Of a DNA stretch of 25,965 nt, positions 1 to 6,735 are shown piece by piece (positions within the stretch are counted from its first letter, which is position 1; every line of letters begins with the position of its first letter). Below the pieces are notes generated by a model, which made no database searches, was not told where the DNA came from, and saw only the letters and a program-made list of their open reading frames with translations. The position numbers and the translations under genes were made by a program. This DNA is from DALYLB01 sp046154695 (GTDB lineage: Bacteria > Acidobacteriota > Blastocatellia > RBC074), in the NCBI GenBank assembly GCA_046154695.1, contig JBJXFI010000051.1, positions 1-25,965 of the forward strand. The letters run 5' to 3'.

Positions 1-3
1 GCG

Positions 4-160
4 AGCCCGTGAAACGGGCGACAGAGCATCCGCTGTCGCCCGTTTCACGGGCTTGAAAACCCTTTTTACCAGCCCTGGGGTTCCGGCTTCGCCTTCACCC
101 CAGGCTTTATGCTGCCACCCGCTTCGCGGGTTGAGGCAAAAGAATTTCAAAACACCCTCT
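4..160. repeat. 157-bp dispersed hairpin repeat, copy 1
   Basis: This segment matches 5166-5322 over 157 bases without gaps; I count 7 mismatches. It holds three hairpins in series: a perfect 21-bp stem (4-24 with 33-53, 8-nt loop), a CCTGGGGT/ACCCCAGG stem (74-81 with 97-104), and ACCCGC-ttc-GCGGGT (117-131). There is no transposase and no terminal inverted repeat around the whole unit. It resembles a REP/MITE-like intergenic element, but the family is not identified. The short reading frames running through it are probably not genes. Confidence 0.85.
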
Positions 161-321
161 TACAGCGATGTGCGGCCCGACTCGTTATCGAGAAGGGGGA
201 AACGGAACAGATGGAAATAACGGTATCGACGACACCAAACAATCCAAGGCTCCGTCTGTTCCTGTTTCCTCTTCTGACTCCCGCAGTCAGGGCGCATGCA
301 TGCAAGCGGCTATAAATCTTA
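161..321. other. intergenic DNA without a recognisable gene
   Basis: Between repeat copy 1 and the gntR promoter there is no frame with recognisable protein features and no structured RNA that I can identify. Short frames exist on both strands, but they lack ribosome binding sites and have biased, low-information composition. Confidence 0.5.
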
Positions 322-341
322 TTGTCATAATAACCTGACAA
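322..341. promoter_or_regulatory. candidate operator O1, TTGTCA-N8-TGACAA
   Basis: A perfect 6-bp inverted repeat with an 8-bp spacer overlaps the -35 box upstream of the GntR-type regulator. The 20-bp site matches 4980-4999, upstream of the CoA-transferase gene, at 14 of 20 positions, including the first nine bases and TGAC in the second arm. A smaller dyad, CCTG-acaa-CAGG (334-345), overlaps it. Binding by the local regulator is inferred from location and pairing only. Confidence 0.5.
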
Positions 342-351
342 CAGGTATAGT
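322..351 (+). promoter_or_regulatory. predicted sigma-70 promoter of the gntR-MFS operon
   Basis: A -35 box TTGTCA (322-327) and a -10 box TATAGT (346-351) each match consensus at five of six positions and are 18 bp apart. Transcription would start near 358 and give a leader of about 120 nt before the ATG at 481. The operator candidate at 322-341 covers the -35 box and most of the spacer, which would fit autorepression by occlusion. Confidence 0.55.
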
Positions 352-386
352 ATCGAGGCATTTCCAAATATGTCAATGCGTAAATT

Positions 387-473
387 GGTTGCCGGTTGTT
401 GTTACCTTCACTGGGTATTGAATACCGCCATCCGACAACCGACAGCAATTTCCGGCAACCGGCAACCGACAAC
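387..473. repeat. 7-bp tandem repeats and leader inverted repeat
   Basis: CGRCAAC heptads run in tandem at 433-446 (second copy CGACAGC) and 453-473 (CGGCAAC, CGGCAAC, CGACAAC). The segment 387-398, GGTTGCCGGTTG, is the exact reverse complement of 456-467, so the predicted mRNA leader can form a 12-bp stem. The array lies just before the ATG at 481, where no Shine-Dalgarno sequence is visible. It may be a simple-sequence expansion or a translation-control structure. Confidence 0.6.
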
Positions 474-480
474 CGAATTT

Positions 481-1290
481 ATGGCCAAGCCCAGCAGCGC
501 ATTTATCAGCAACCGGATTCCGCTCTATTATCAGTTGGAGAATCTGCTGCTGGAGAAGATCAATTCCGGTTCGTTCGGCCCGGGGGATCGGTTGCCGACG
601 GAGAGCGATCTGATCCGCCAGTATGGCGTGAGCCGGATCACGGTGCGGCAGGCGCTGACGTCGCTTGTGGAAGAGGGATTGATCGAGCGGCGGCAGGGGC
701 GGGGGACATTTGTCGCGGAGCGCAAGACGCGGCGGCGGACCTTCGAGGGGCCGATCCATCTGACGGGGTCGCTCGATGAGGTGATCGCCATGGGGCTGGA
801 CACGCCGGTCAAGGTGCTGGAGATGCACCGGATTGAATCCGATCAGCACGAAGCCGAGCTGCTCGGGTTGCAGCCGGGAGAGCCCGTCTATCGAATCAAG
901 CGATTGCGGATCCGCGAGGGGAAACCCCACAGCCTGATCGTCAATTATCTGCCGGCGGAGATCGGCGGGCGATTTACCCGCCAGGAATTGGCGGCGGGAT
1001 CGCTGCTGCGGAAGATCGAGGCCAAGTTCGGCCTCCGCCTGAAGGACGCGAAGCAGCATATTACGGCTGCGTTGGCCGATCCGTATGTCGCGGGCATGCT
1101 GGAGGTTCGCATCGGCTCGCCCTTGCTCTCGATCGAGCGGACGGTTTACACGGAGCAGGGGCGCCCCGCGGAGTTCGTTCATTCCCTCTCCCGGAGCGAT
1201 CTTTTCAGCTACACGGTCCATTTGACGCGGAACAACGATCCGAAGGGGAAGAGACCCCGGAGCCGAAAGGCCCGGGGCCGAGAGGCATGA
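481..1290 (+). CDS. GntR-family (HutC subfamily) transcriptional regulator
   Basis: The 269-residue protein has a GntR winged helix-turn-helix at about residues 13-80 (PLYYQLENLL, LPTESDLIRQYGVSRITVRQAL, then a wing with RQGRGTFV) and a UTRA ligand-binding domain at about 100-245. That order defines the HutC/FarR subfamily, whose members usually repress transport and catabolic genes until a small effector binds UTRA. A basic tail follows. I chose the ATG at 481 because the family-like sequence begins there; upstream in-frame ATGs at 370 and 376 would add translated repeat DNA. No clear ribosome binding site precedes 481. The stop overlaps the MFS start as ATGA. It probably regulates its own operon and the convergent CoA-transferase/lyase pair; the effector is unknown. 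Confidence 0.88.
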   Translation: MAKPSSAFISNRIPLYYQLENLLLEKINSGSFGPGDRLPTESDLIRQYGVSRITVRQALTSLVEEGLIERRQGRGTFVAERKTRRRTFEGPIHLTGSLDEVIAMGLDTPVKVLEMHRIESDQHEAELLGLQPGEPVYRIKRLRIREGKPHSLIVNYLPAEIGGRFTRQELAAGSLLRKIEAKFGLRLKDAKQHITAALADPYVAGMLEVRIGSPLLSIERTVYTEQGRPAEFVHSLSRSDLFSYTVHLTRNNDPKGKRPRSRKARGREA

Positions 1291-2663
1291 TTCCCGGGGG
1301 AATAATCGCGGGGGCCTCGATGAGCACATCTGCGATGGACGCGAAGAGCGGGCCGGCCGGCCGCTTTTACGGCTGGCGGGTCGTCGGCATTGCGTGGCTG
1401 ACGCTCTTGATCGGCAATGGATTGACGGTCGGCGGGCTTCCGGCCTTTACGGGCAACATGCTGCGCGCGTTGATCGAGGCCGGAACGCTGACGAGGGAAG
1501 CGGCGCCGGCGCTGCCCGGCGCCGCGGCTACGCTGATGATCGTCATCGCCGGGATCACGGCGCCGCTGATCGGCGCCCTGGTCGGGCGGGTGAACATACG
1601 GGCATTGATCTGCGCGGGCTGCGTCCTGCTCGGGACCGGGTTGGGAATCTATTCCCGGGCGGTCTCTCCCCGGCACATCTATCTCGCGTATGGAGTCTTT
1701 GGCCTGACACTGGGCTTGGCGGGCCTGATGATGAACACGGTTCTGGTCTCGAACTGGTTCGTTCGCCATCGCGGGCGGGCAATCGGCATTCTCGTCACGG
1801 GGACGAGTTTCGGCGGGATGTTGATTCCGCTGGCGGCCAATGTGCTGATCCCGCGATTCGGATGGCGCGCGGCGGTGTTGATTCTCAGCGGCCTCGTCTG
1901 GTTCGTGCTGCTGCCGGCGATCCTGCTTGTGGTGCGGGCGCATCCGCGGGACCTCGGCCAGGCCCCCGACGGGGATCCCGTCGTTTCGCGGGCGGCGGCG
2001 CAGGCAGCCCCCCTCGGCGGAGCATCGTTCGCGGAGGCGCTTCGGACGCCGCTGTTCTGGTCGCTCGGCATCGGCGCCGCGGCCATCTTCTACGCCATCT
2101 TCACCAGCAGCCAGCAGTTCATCCTCTACCTGCAGACGCCGCGCGTGGGCATGCCGGAATCGATGGCGCGCATCGCGCAGGGGCTCACCTTCGCGGCCAG
2201 CGTCGGAGGGAAGTACTTTTTCGGCTGGCTGGGCGATCGCATGTCGCGAACCCGGACGATGCTCGTCTGCTGCTCGATGATGTTCGCCGGGACGCTGATC
2301 CTGTTGAAACTGACGGCCGCCACGGCCTTCGCCTTCATTCTTTTCTTTGGCGTCGGATTTGGGGGAACCTTCGCGCTGATCCAATTGCTCGCGATCAGTT
2401 CCTTCGGTCTGCGGGATGCGGGAAAGATCATGGGGGTGATCACGTTTCTTGAGACCCTGGGCAGCGGCTTCGGCAGCATCCTCACCGGTATGCTCGCCAA
2501 AGCCGACAACGGAGATTACCAGCGCGCCTTTTACGGCGTGATCCTCGCGGCGACGATCGCGCTCATCGCATCGTTCGTCATTCACTTTCAATCGGAAGCG
2601 AGATCCTCCCCAAGCGGCTTAACCGGCTCAACCGGCCCGGGCCGGGCCGGTGCGGAAAGGTAA
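1287..2663 (+). CDS. major facilitator superfamily transporter, probably carboxylate uptake
   Basis: A 458-residue inner-membrane protein with about 12 hydrophobic segments. It opens with the FYGWRVVGIAW pattern common in oxalate/formate- and monocarboxylate-type MFS carriers. A DRMSRTRTM loop near residues 320-328 is typical of the loops that start the second half of MFS proteins. It is translationally coupled to gntR (ATGA at 1287-1290), with GAGAGG very close to the ATG. A second ATG at 1320 has GGGGG at better spacing and is a credible alternative start that removes 11 residues. The last 36 bases overlap the 3' end of the lyase gene on the other strand. The neighbouring CoA-transferase and lyase suggest an organic acid substrate, but the family assignment alone does not show which one. 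Confidence 0.85.
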   Translation: MIPGGIIAGASMSTSAMDAKSGPAGRFYGWRVVGIAWLTLLIGNGLTVGGLPAFTGNMLRALIEAGTLTREAAPALPGAAATLMIVIAGITAPLIGALVGRVNIRALICAGCVLLGTGLGIYSRAVSPRHIYLAYGVFGLTLGLAGLMMNTVLVSNWFVRHRGRAIGILVTGTSFGGMLIPLAANVLIPRFGWRAAVLILSGLVWFVLLPAILLVVRAHPRDLGQAPDGDPVVSRAAAQAAPLGGASFAEALRTPLFWSLGIGAAAIFYAIFTSSQQFILYLQTPRVGMPESMARIAQGLTFAASVGGKYFFGWLGDRMSRTRTMLVCCSMMFAGTLILLKLTAATAFAFILFFGVGFGGTFALIQLLAISSFGLRDAGKIMGVITFLETLGSGFGSILTGMLAKADNGDYQRAFYGVILAATIALIASFVIHFQSEARSSPSGLTGSTGPGRAGAER

Positions 2664-3548
2664 AGCGCCCTCCTCGGTCTCCGCGCGCGAGAGCAGCCCC
2701 TTCGCCCACAAACCGGCCTTTGCGATTCGGTCGGGATCGATGCCGGTTTCGATTCCCATTCCTTCGAGCATATCAACGACGCGCTCGGTCGCGACGTTTC
2801 CCGTCGCGCCCCGGGCGAACTGGCAGCCGCCGAGATTGCCCGCGGCGGAATCGAAGATGTCCGCGCCGGCCTGCATGGCGGCGAAGATGTTGGTGAGCGC
2901 CATTCGGTATGTGTCGTGAAAATGGCCGGCGAGCGGCTTGTCGGGCCAGCGGTCCCGCACCGCTGAAAATAGATCGTAGACCTCGTTTGGCAGGGCCCAT
3001 CCGATCGTGTCGGCGATCGCCACTTCGTCGGCGCCGGCCTCATAAAGGCGATCGACCAGTGCAATGACGCGCTCCCGGGGAACCTTTCCCTCGTAAGGAC
3101 AGACGAACGAAACGCCGATCGTTCCGCGAATCGCGATGCCGTCGGCCCGTGCGCGCGCGGCGATCGCCGCGAACTGATTCATCGAATCCGCGACGCTCAT
3201 GTTGACGTTTTTGGCGTTGAGCGACTCGGTCGCCGCGACGATAAAGCCGGTCTCCCGCACGAGCCCGGTCGCGATCACGCGATCGTATCCCTTCTCGTTC
3301 GGCAGCAGGACCGCGAATACCACATCGGGATGTCTCTCGACAACCGCCTGAAGCACCGCTTCGGCATCGGCCATTTGCGGCACCCATTCGGGCGAGACGA
3401 AGGAGGTCGCCTCGATCCTTCGCACTCCCGCCGCGGCCAGCGCATCGATCAACTCCACCTTCTTTTGCGTCGGCACGAAGACGGGCTCCGATTGCAGCCC
3501 ATCCCGCGGGCTGACGTCCATCAGTGTCACTCGCTTTGGCAGTTTCAT
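2628..3548 (-). CDS. hydroxymethylglutaryl-CoA lyase family protein
   Basis: The 306-residue protein has the usual length and all the hallmarks of HMG-CoA lyase, a DRE-TIM barrel enzyme. Visible are SPRDGLQSE (Arg15, Asp16, the catalytic/metal pair), the metal-binding HFHD (His209, His211) and Cys242 in the GGCQFARGATGN loop. The family reaction splits a 3-hydroxy-3-methyl dicarboxyl-CoA, for example HMG-CoA to acetyl-CoA and acetoacetate; relatives act on citramalyl-CoA. The ATG at 3548 was preferred to an in-frame GTG at 3554; neither has a good ribosome binding site. It lies 136 bp downstream of the CoA-transferase on the same strand, suggesting that the transferase activates the free acid and this enzyme cleaves it. 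No beta-oxidation or leucine-degradation genes are nearby. Confidence 0.88.
   Translation of the reverse strand: MKLPKRVTLMDVSPRDGLQSEPVFVPTQKKVELIDALAAAGVRRIEATSFVSPEWVPQMADAEAVLQAVVERHPDVVFAVLLPNEKGYDRVIATGLVRETGFIVAATESLNAKNVNMSVADSMNQFAAIAARARADGIAIRGTIGVSFVCPYEGKVPRERVIALVDRLYEAGADEVAIADTIGWALPNEVYDLFSAVRDRWPDKPLAGHFHDTYRMALTNIFAAMQAGADIFDSAAGNLGGCQFARGATGNVATERVVDMLEGMGIETGIDPDRIAKAGLWAKGLLSRAETEEGALPFRTGPARAG
2631..2651. terminator. GC-rich hairpin in the overlap of two convergent genes
   Basis: ACCGGCCCG (2631-2639) and CGGGCCGGT (2643-2651) form a perfect 9-bp stem with a 3-nt loop, inside the 36-bp overlap between the MFS and lyase coding regions. It could slow RNA polymerase in both directions. 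There is no T-tract, so classical intrinsic termination is uncertain. Confidence 0.4.
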
Positions 3549-3564
3549 AAGCACTTTCGGGAAA

Positions 3565-3635
3565 CGTTCGGAGTTCCGCCTTCAGGCGGTCTGTGGCGGC
3601 GACAAACCGACCGCCTGAAGGCGGAACTCCGAACG
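3565..3635. repeat. perfect 27-bp inverted repeat between the transferase and lyase genes
   Basis: Arms 3565-3591 and 3609-3635 are exact reverse complements around a 17-nt loop. Each arm contains the nested palindrome CCGCCT-KM-AGGCGG. Related units occur at 5048-5065 and 9651-9675, so this is a dispersed intergenic repeat placed head to head. In the CoA-transferase-lyase transcript it would form a very strong stem, which could reduce read-through or protect the upstream mRNA. Confidence 0.8.
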
Positions 3636-3648
3636 ATTTTCATTGCGA

Positions 3649-3673
3649 TCCTTCGGGGCGGTCCTTCGGGGCG
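3649..3673. repeat. two 12-bp direct repeats (period 13)
   Basis: TCCTTCGGGGCG occurs at 3649-3660 and again at 3662-3673, just downstream of the CoA-transferase stop codon. It is probably a minor local duplication; no function is apparent. Confidence 0.6.
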
Positions 3674-3684
3674 ATTCTTCCGGA

Positions 3685-4917
3685 TTAAATCACGCCGTCC
3701 CGCGCCAGTTGGGCGATCTCCTCCTCGCTCATTCCGAGCAGGTCGCCATAGATCTCCCGGTTGTGCGCGCCGATCGCCGGGCCGACCCATTCCGTGCGCC
3801 CGGGCGTCTCGCTCAATTTGGGAATGAAGGTCGGCAGCTTGACGGTCTCTCCGCCGCCGATGTCCGCCGCCTCGAACATCCCGCGGGCATTGTAATGCGG
3901 GTCCCGCACGATCTCCGCCGCGTTGAGAATCGGCCCGGCGGGAACGTTCGCCTGCTCGAGCGCCGCGTAAAGCTCCTCATAGGTGTGATTCAGCGTCCAT
4001 TCCTCGATGGCGCCATCGATCATCGCCTCGTGCTCGACCCGCCCCTCGTTCCGTTCGAGGCGGGGATCGCCGCCCAGATCCTCGCGCCCCGCCGCGGTCA
4101 TCAACCGCTTGAAGATCGCGTCTCCGTTCCCGCCGATGATGATGTACTTTCCGTCTTTCGTCGGATAGGTGCTGGTCGGGACGATGCCGGAGATCTTCGA
4201 TCCCTGCCGCTCCCGGATCTCGCCGAACTTGTCATACTCCGGGATCACCGACTCCATCATATTGAAGCATGCCTCGTAGATCGCCACATCCACCATCTGC
4301 CCCTGGCCCGTCCCCCGCGCATCGCGATGGTAGAGCGACAGCAGGATCCCGAACGCCGCATGCAGCCCCGCGAGCGAATCTCCCATGCTCAGGTTCGGCC
4401 GCGCCGGCGGACGATCCGGAAACCCCGTCACATGCCGCAATCCGCCGAAGCCCTCCGCGACGTTCGCGTATCCCGGCTTCGCCGCGTACGGCCCCGTCTG
4501 GCCATAGCCCGACACGCGCGCCATGATCAGCTTCGGGTTGAACGCCTTCAACTCCTCCCAGCCCAGCCCCCATCTCTCCAGCGTTCCCGGCCTGAAGTTT
4601 TCGAGCACGACATCCACCCGGCACGCCAGTTGTTTGGCGATCTCCTGCGCACGCGGCTCCCGCAAATTCAACGTCACGCACTTTTTATTGCGCCCCAGAA
4701 TGTACCACCACAACGCCGTCCCATTATGCACCTTCCGCCACTTTCGCAGCGGATCGCCCAGCCCCGGCGGCTCGATCTTGATGACCTCCGCCCCGAACCA
4801 GGCCAGCAGCGCCGTCGCAAACGGCCCCGCCAGCAACTGCCCCATCTCCAGCACCCGCACGCCCTCCAATGGCCGCGGCGCGTCGTCCTGCGGACTCTTC
4901 TTCCCTTCGTCGCTCAT
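3685..4917 (-). CDS. class III (CaiB/BaiF) CoA-transferase
   Basis: This is a 410-residue formyl-CoA-transferase-fold protein. It shows the N-terminal GVRVLEMGQLLAGPFAT block, FGAEVIKIEPP, the RNKK segment and the SGYGQTGPYA loop. Asp180 in SMGDSLAGLHAAFG fits the aspartate that carries the covalent acyl-enzyme intermediate in family III. Such enzymes move CoA between carboxylic acids in the cytoplasm. The chain resembles the group that includes succinyl-CoA:glutarate/HMG CoA-transferase, but the acceptor cannot be read from sequence. An AGGAG (complement of 4931-4936) lies about 13 nt before the ATG, which is long; an in-frame stop just upstream excludes a longer start. The gene is probably first in an operon with the lyase and follows operator candidate O2. 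Confidence 0.87.
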   Translation of the reverse strand: MSDEGKKSPQDDAPRPLEGVRVLEMGQLLAGPFATALLAWFGAEVIKIEPPGLGDPLRKWRKVHNGTALWWYILGRNKKCVTLNLREPRAQEIAKQLACRVDVVLENFRPGTLERWGLGWEELKAFNPKLIMARVSGYGQTGPYAAKPGYANVAEGFGGLRHVTGFPDRPPARPNLSMGDSLAGLHAAFGILLSLYHRDARGTGQGQMVDVAIYEACFNMMESVIPEYDKFGEIRERQGSKISGIVPTSTYPTKDGKYIIIGGNGDAIFKRLMTAAGREDLGGDPRLERNEGRVEHEAMIDGAIEEWTLNHTYEELYAALEQANVPAGPILNAAEIVRDPHYNARGMFEAADIGGGETVKLPTFIPKLSETPGRTEWVGPAIGAHNREIYGDLLGMSEEEIAQLARDGVI

Positions 4918-4979
4918 TTAATGAATGCGTCTCCTCTTTATATTGTCTTATGTGAATATATTCGATGAGTCGATCTCAA

Positions 4980-4999
4980 TTGTCATAAACGTATGACCA
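4980..4999. promoter_or_regulatory. candidate operator O2, TTGTCA-N8-TGACCA
   Basis: This site is 62 bp upstream of the CoA-transferase start and has the same arm length and 8-bp spacer as O1 (322-341). Its core GTCATA-aacg-TATGAC (4982-4997) is a perfect dyad. A further half-site-like ATTGTCTTAT lies at 4942-4951. The surrounding DNA is AT-rich, but I could not pick one convincing -35/-10 pair. Control by the GntR-type regulator is an inference from the paired sites. Confidence 0.5.
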
Positions 5000-5000
5000 T

Positions 5001-5165
5001 GGCGGAGGTTTGTCAAGAATACGAATGATGTAAGATGAAAATCGCCGGGAGTTCCGCCTGCAGGCCTATGGCGTTAAGTTTAGAGTTTTTTTTTGAAATT
5101 CGATCTTTGCAGCCTGCGAAGCAGGCGACAGCATATAGCCCAGGACCGCATCGAAAACGCTCACC
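5001..5165. other. intergenic region with repeat fragments
   Basis: No gene is visible. A single arm of the CCGCCT repeat lies at 5048-5065 (17 of 18 bases as at 3570-3587). A GCCTGC-gaa-GCAGGC hairpin lies at 5112-5126. The following GACAGCATATAGCCCAGG is close to the reverse complement of part of repeat copy 2 (around 5260-5277). The region looks like accumulated repeat debris bordering copy 2. Confidence 0.55.
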
Positions 5166-5322
5166 AGCCCGTGAAACGGGCGGCAGAGCGTCCGCTGTCG
5201 CCCTTTTCACGGGCTTGAAAACCGTTTTTACCGACCCTGGGGTTCCGGCTTCGCCTTCACCCCAGGCTATATGCTGCCACCCGCTTCGCGGGTTGAGGCA
5301 AAAGAATTTCAAAACACCCTCT
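5166..5322. repeat. 157-bp dispersed hairpin repeat, copy 2
   Basis: Direct repeat of 4-160, 5162 bp away and in the same orientation, with about 95% identity and no gaps. The three hairpins are kept; the outermost stem has changes in this copy (for example CGCCCTTTT against CGCCCGTTT). Its right edge runs 14 bases into the end of the AAA ATPase gene, supplying the last codons and stop. With copy 1 it brackets the regulator-transporter-lyase-transferase island. Confidence 0.85.
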
Positions 5323-6637
5323 CACTCATCAAGAGCCATTCCCAGGCGGCTTGCGCCGTGATGCCTTCGGGAGCTTCTGCTTGCGCGGTGACGGCGTCAC
5401 TGGCCGTCAATGTCAGAAGCAATGCAGGATGATTGCGATGGGACAAGCGCGCGGATTGAAGGGCCCGGAACTCCCGCGCGCGGGTTTCGGCGTCCGCCAG
5501 GCCCGCGCATACTTGAATGAGTATCGGCCTGCCTGTGATGGGCGTGGCGAGAAAATCCACTTCAAAGCCGTCCGGCGTTCGCACGTAGCAGATCTCCGAA
5601 CCTCGCCGCTCCAGTTCAATCCGTACGACGGTTTCAAGCACCTGGCCAAGATTGCTCTTGCCGCTGCGGTCAAACGCGGAGATCAGTCCCGCATCGATAG
5701 GGTAGACTTTCCGCGGATTCGATTGGCGCTGGCGTTCACTGCTTGTCGCCAGGGGACCGAGCCGCAGGAGGAAGGCATCTTCGAGATGGGCGAGCATGGC
5801 GTGCAGCGTGTCCTTTGACGCTGCCGCTCCTTGTGACCGCAGATCGTTGAGAAATCGATGTACACTGAACAACCCGGTGGCTGCGCCGAGCAATTGTCGC
5901 GTTAAACGTCGCAGCACAACCACATTGGTGATTCCATGGCGCTCGATGACGTCACGAAAGATGACCGCATCCACATAGCTCTGCAGCAACGGGAGTCGAT
6001 CTCGCGGTTCTAGGCCCTGCGCTTCGGGGAAGCCGCCCGCCGTCAGGTATTCTCGGAAGAGTTTTTCCAGGTGCGAGCGCCGCGCTTTGGGCAGAAAACC
6101 CGGATCCTCCGGCGGCTTCACGCCGCGATGCCGCAGAAATTCGCGGAAGCTGAACGGAAAGATGATCGTCTCGGTTGCGCGTCCGCGCAAAGATGTTGCG
6201 ACTTCGCGACTGAGCATCCTCGCTGATGAGCCGCTGACAAAGATCTCGATTTTTTCCGTATCGAGGACACGGCGCACAAAGGATTCCCATCCGGGAACGA
6301 CCTGAATTTCATCGAAAAAGAATGTCACCTGCTGCTGGTCACGGAAGTGCGGATACCGGATAAAATACTCTTCCAGCACCCAGCCGAGGTCGGCGGCCGT
6401 GAGTCCAGCCAGCCGTTCGTCCTCAAAACTGAAATAGACCTGCGACTCACGAGGCGCGCCCGCCTCCATCCTTTCACGAAGACACTGATGGAGGAAATAC
6501 GTCTTCCCCGCCCGGCGCATCCCGATGATGGCGTGGGCGCGGCGCGGAATCTTCGGCAGTCGGACGTCCCGCCTCGTCAGTTCTGGCGGCTCGAAGACGA
6601 GGGCATCGGCCAGTTTTTGTCGGATGACTTCGCGCAT
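5309..6637 (-). CDS. AAA ATPase with DUF4143-type C-terminal domain
   Basis: A 442-residue cytoplasmic P-loop ATPase. The Walker A motif is GMRRAGKT (residues 39-46), Walker B is TFFFDEIQ with Asp109-Glu110, and a sensor-like VSGSSARML follows at about 134-142. The C-terminal half, with ATGLFSVHRFLNDLRSQG, DTLHAMLAHLEDAFLL and GFEVDFL, is typical of DUF4143, a domain with a PD-(D/E)XK-like tail. These proteins are widespread in bacteria and archaea, often travel alone, and lack an established cellular role. The start codon (6635-6637) forms the edge of a perfect 31-bp palindrome. The final four codons and the stop lie inside repeat copy 2. It seems to be a single-gene unit unrelated to its neighbours and may be horizontally mobile. 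Confidence 0.85.
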   Translation of the reverse strand: MREVIRQKLADALVFEPPELTRRDVRLPKIPRRAHAIIGMRRAGKTYFLHQCLRERMEAGAPRESQVYFSFEDERLAGLTAADLGWVLEEYFIRYPHFRDQQQVTFFFDEIQVVPGWESFVRRVLDTEKIEIFVSGSSARMLSREVATSLRGRATETIIFPFSFREFLRHRGVKPPEDPGFLPKARRSHLEKLFREYLTAGGFPEAQGLEPRDRLPLLQSYVDAVIFRDVIERHGITNVVVLRRLTRQLLGAATGLFSVHRFLNDLRSQGAAASKDTLHAMLAHLEDAFLLRLGPLATSSERQRQSNPRKVYPIDAGLISAFDRSGKSNLGQVLETVVRIELERRGSEICYVRTPDGFEVDFLATPITGRPILIQVCAGLADAETRAREFRALQSARLSHRNHPALLLTLTASDAVTAQAEAPEGITAQAAWEWLLMSERVF

Positions 6638-6666
6638 ATTGTGTCCTTCTTAGAAGGACACAATAT
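6636..6666. promoter_or_regulatory. perfect 31-bp palindrome at the ATPase start codon
   Basis: ATATTGTGTCCTTCT (6636-6650) and AGAAGGACACAATAT (6652-6666) are exact reverse complements around one central base. The palindrome begins within the ATG of the ATPase gene and extends upstream. A TATGAT-like -10 box just beyond it would place the transcription start inside or beside it. It could be an operator bound by a dimer, or an RNA hairpin hiding the start codon, since no Shine-Dalgarno is otherwise visible. Confidence 0.7.
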
Positions 6667-6735
6667 CATAAATCAATCCTGCCGGGAAAGATATGTTTAT
6701 CGCCAGGCGATGCGGGCTCAACCGGTCGCCGATCC

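Noticed and set aside
373..2591. Long - strand frames opposite gntR and the MFS gene
   Set aside because: Composition is typical of reverse-strand reading of GC-rich codons; no start signals or domains.
3643..4968. A 441-codon + strand frame opposite the CoA-transferase
   Set aside because: Arg/Pro/His-rich shadow without motifs or a ribosome binding site, opposite an enzyme with intact catalytic sequence.
1..5322. The 157-bp repeats as ends of a composite transposon
   Set aside because: No transposase, no terminal inverted repeats and no target duplication visible; described only as direct repeats.
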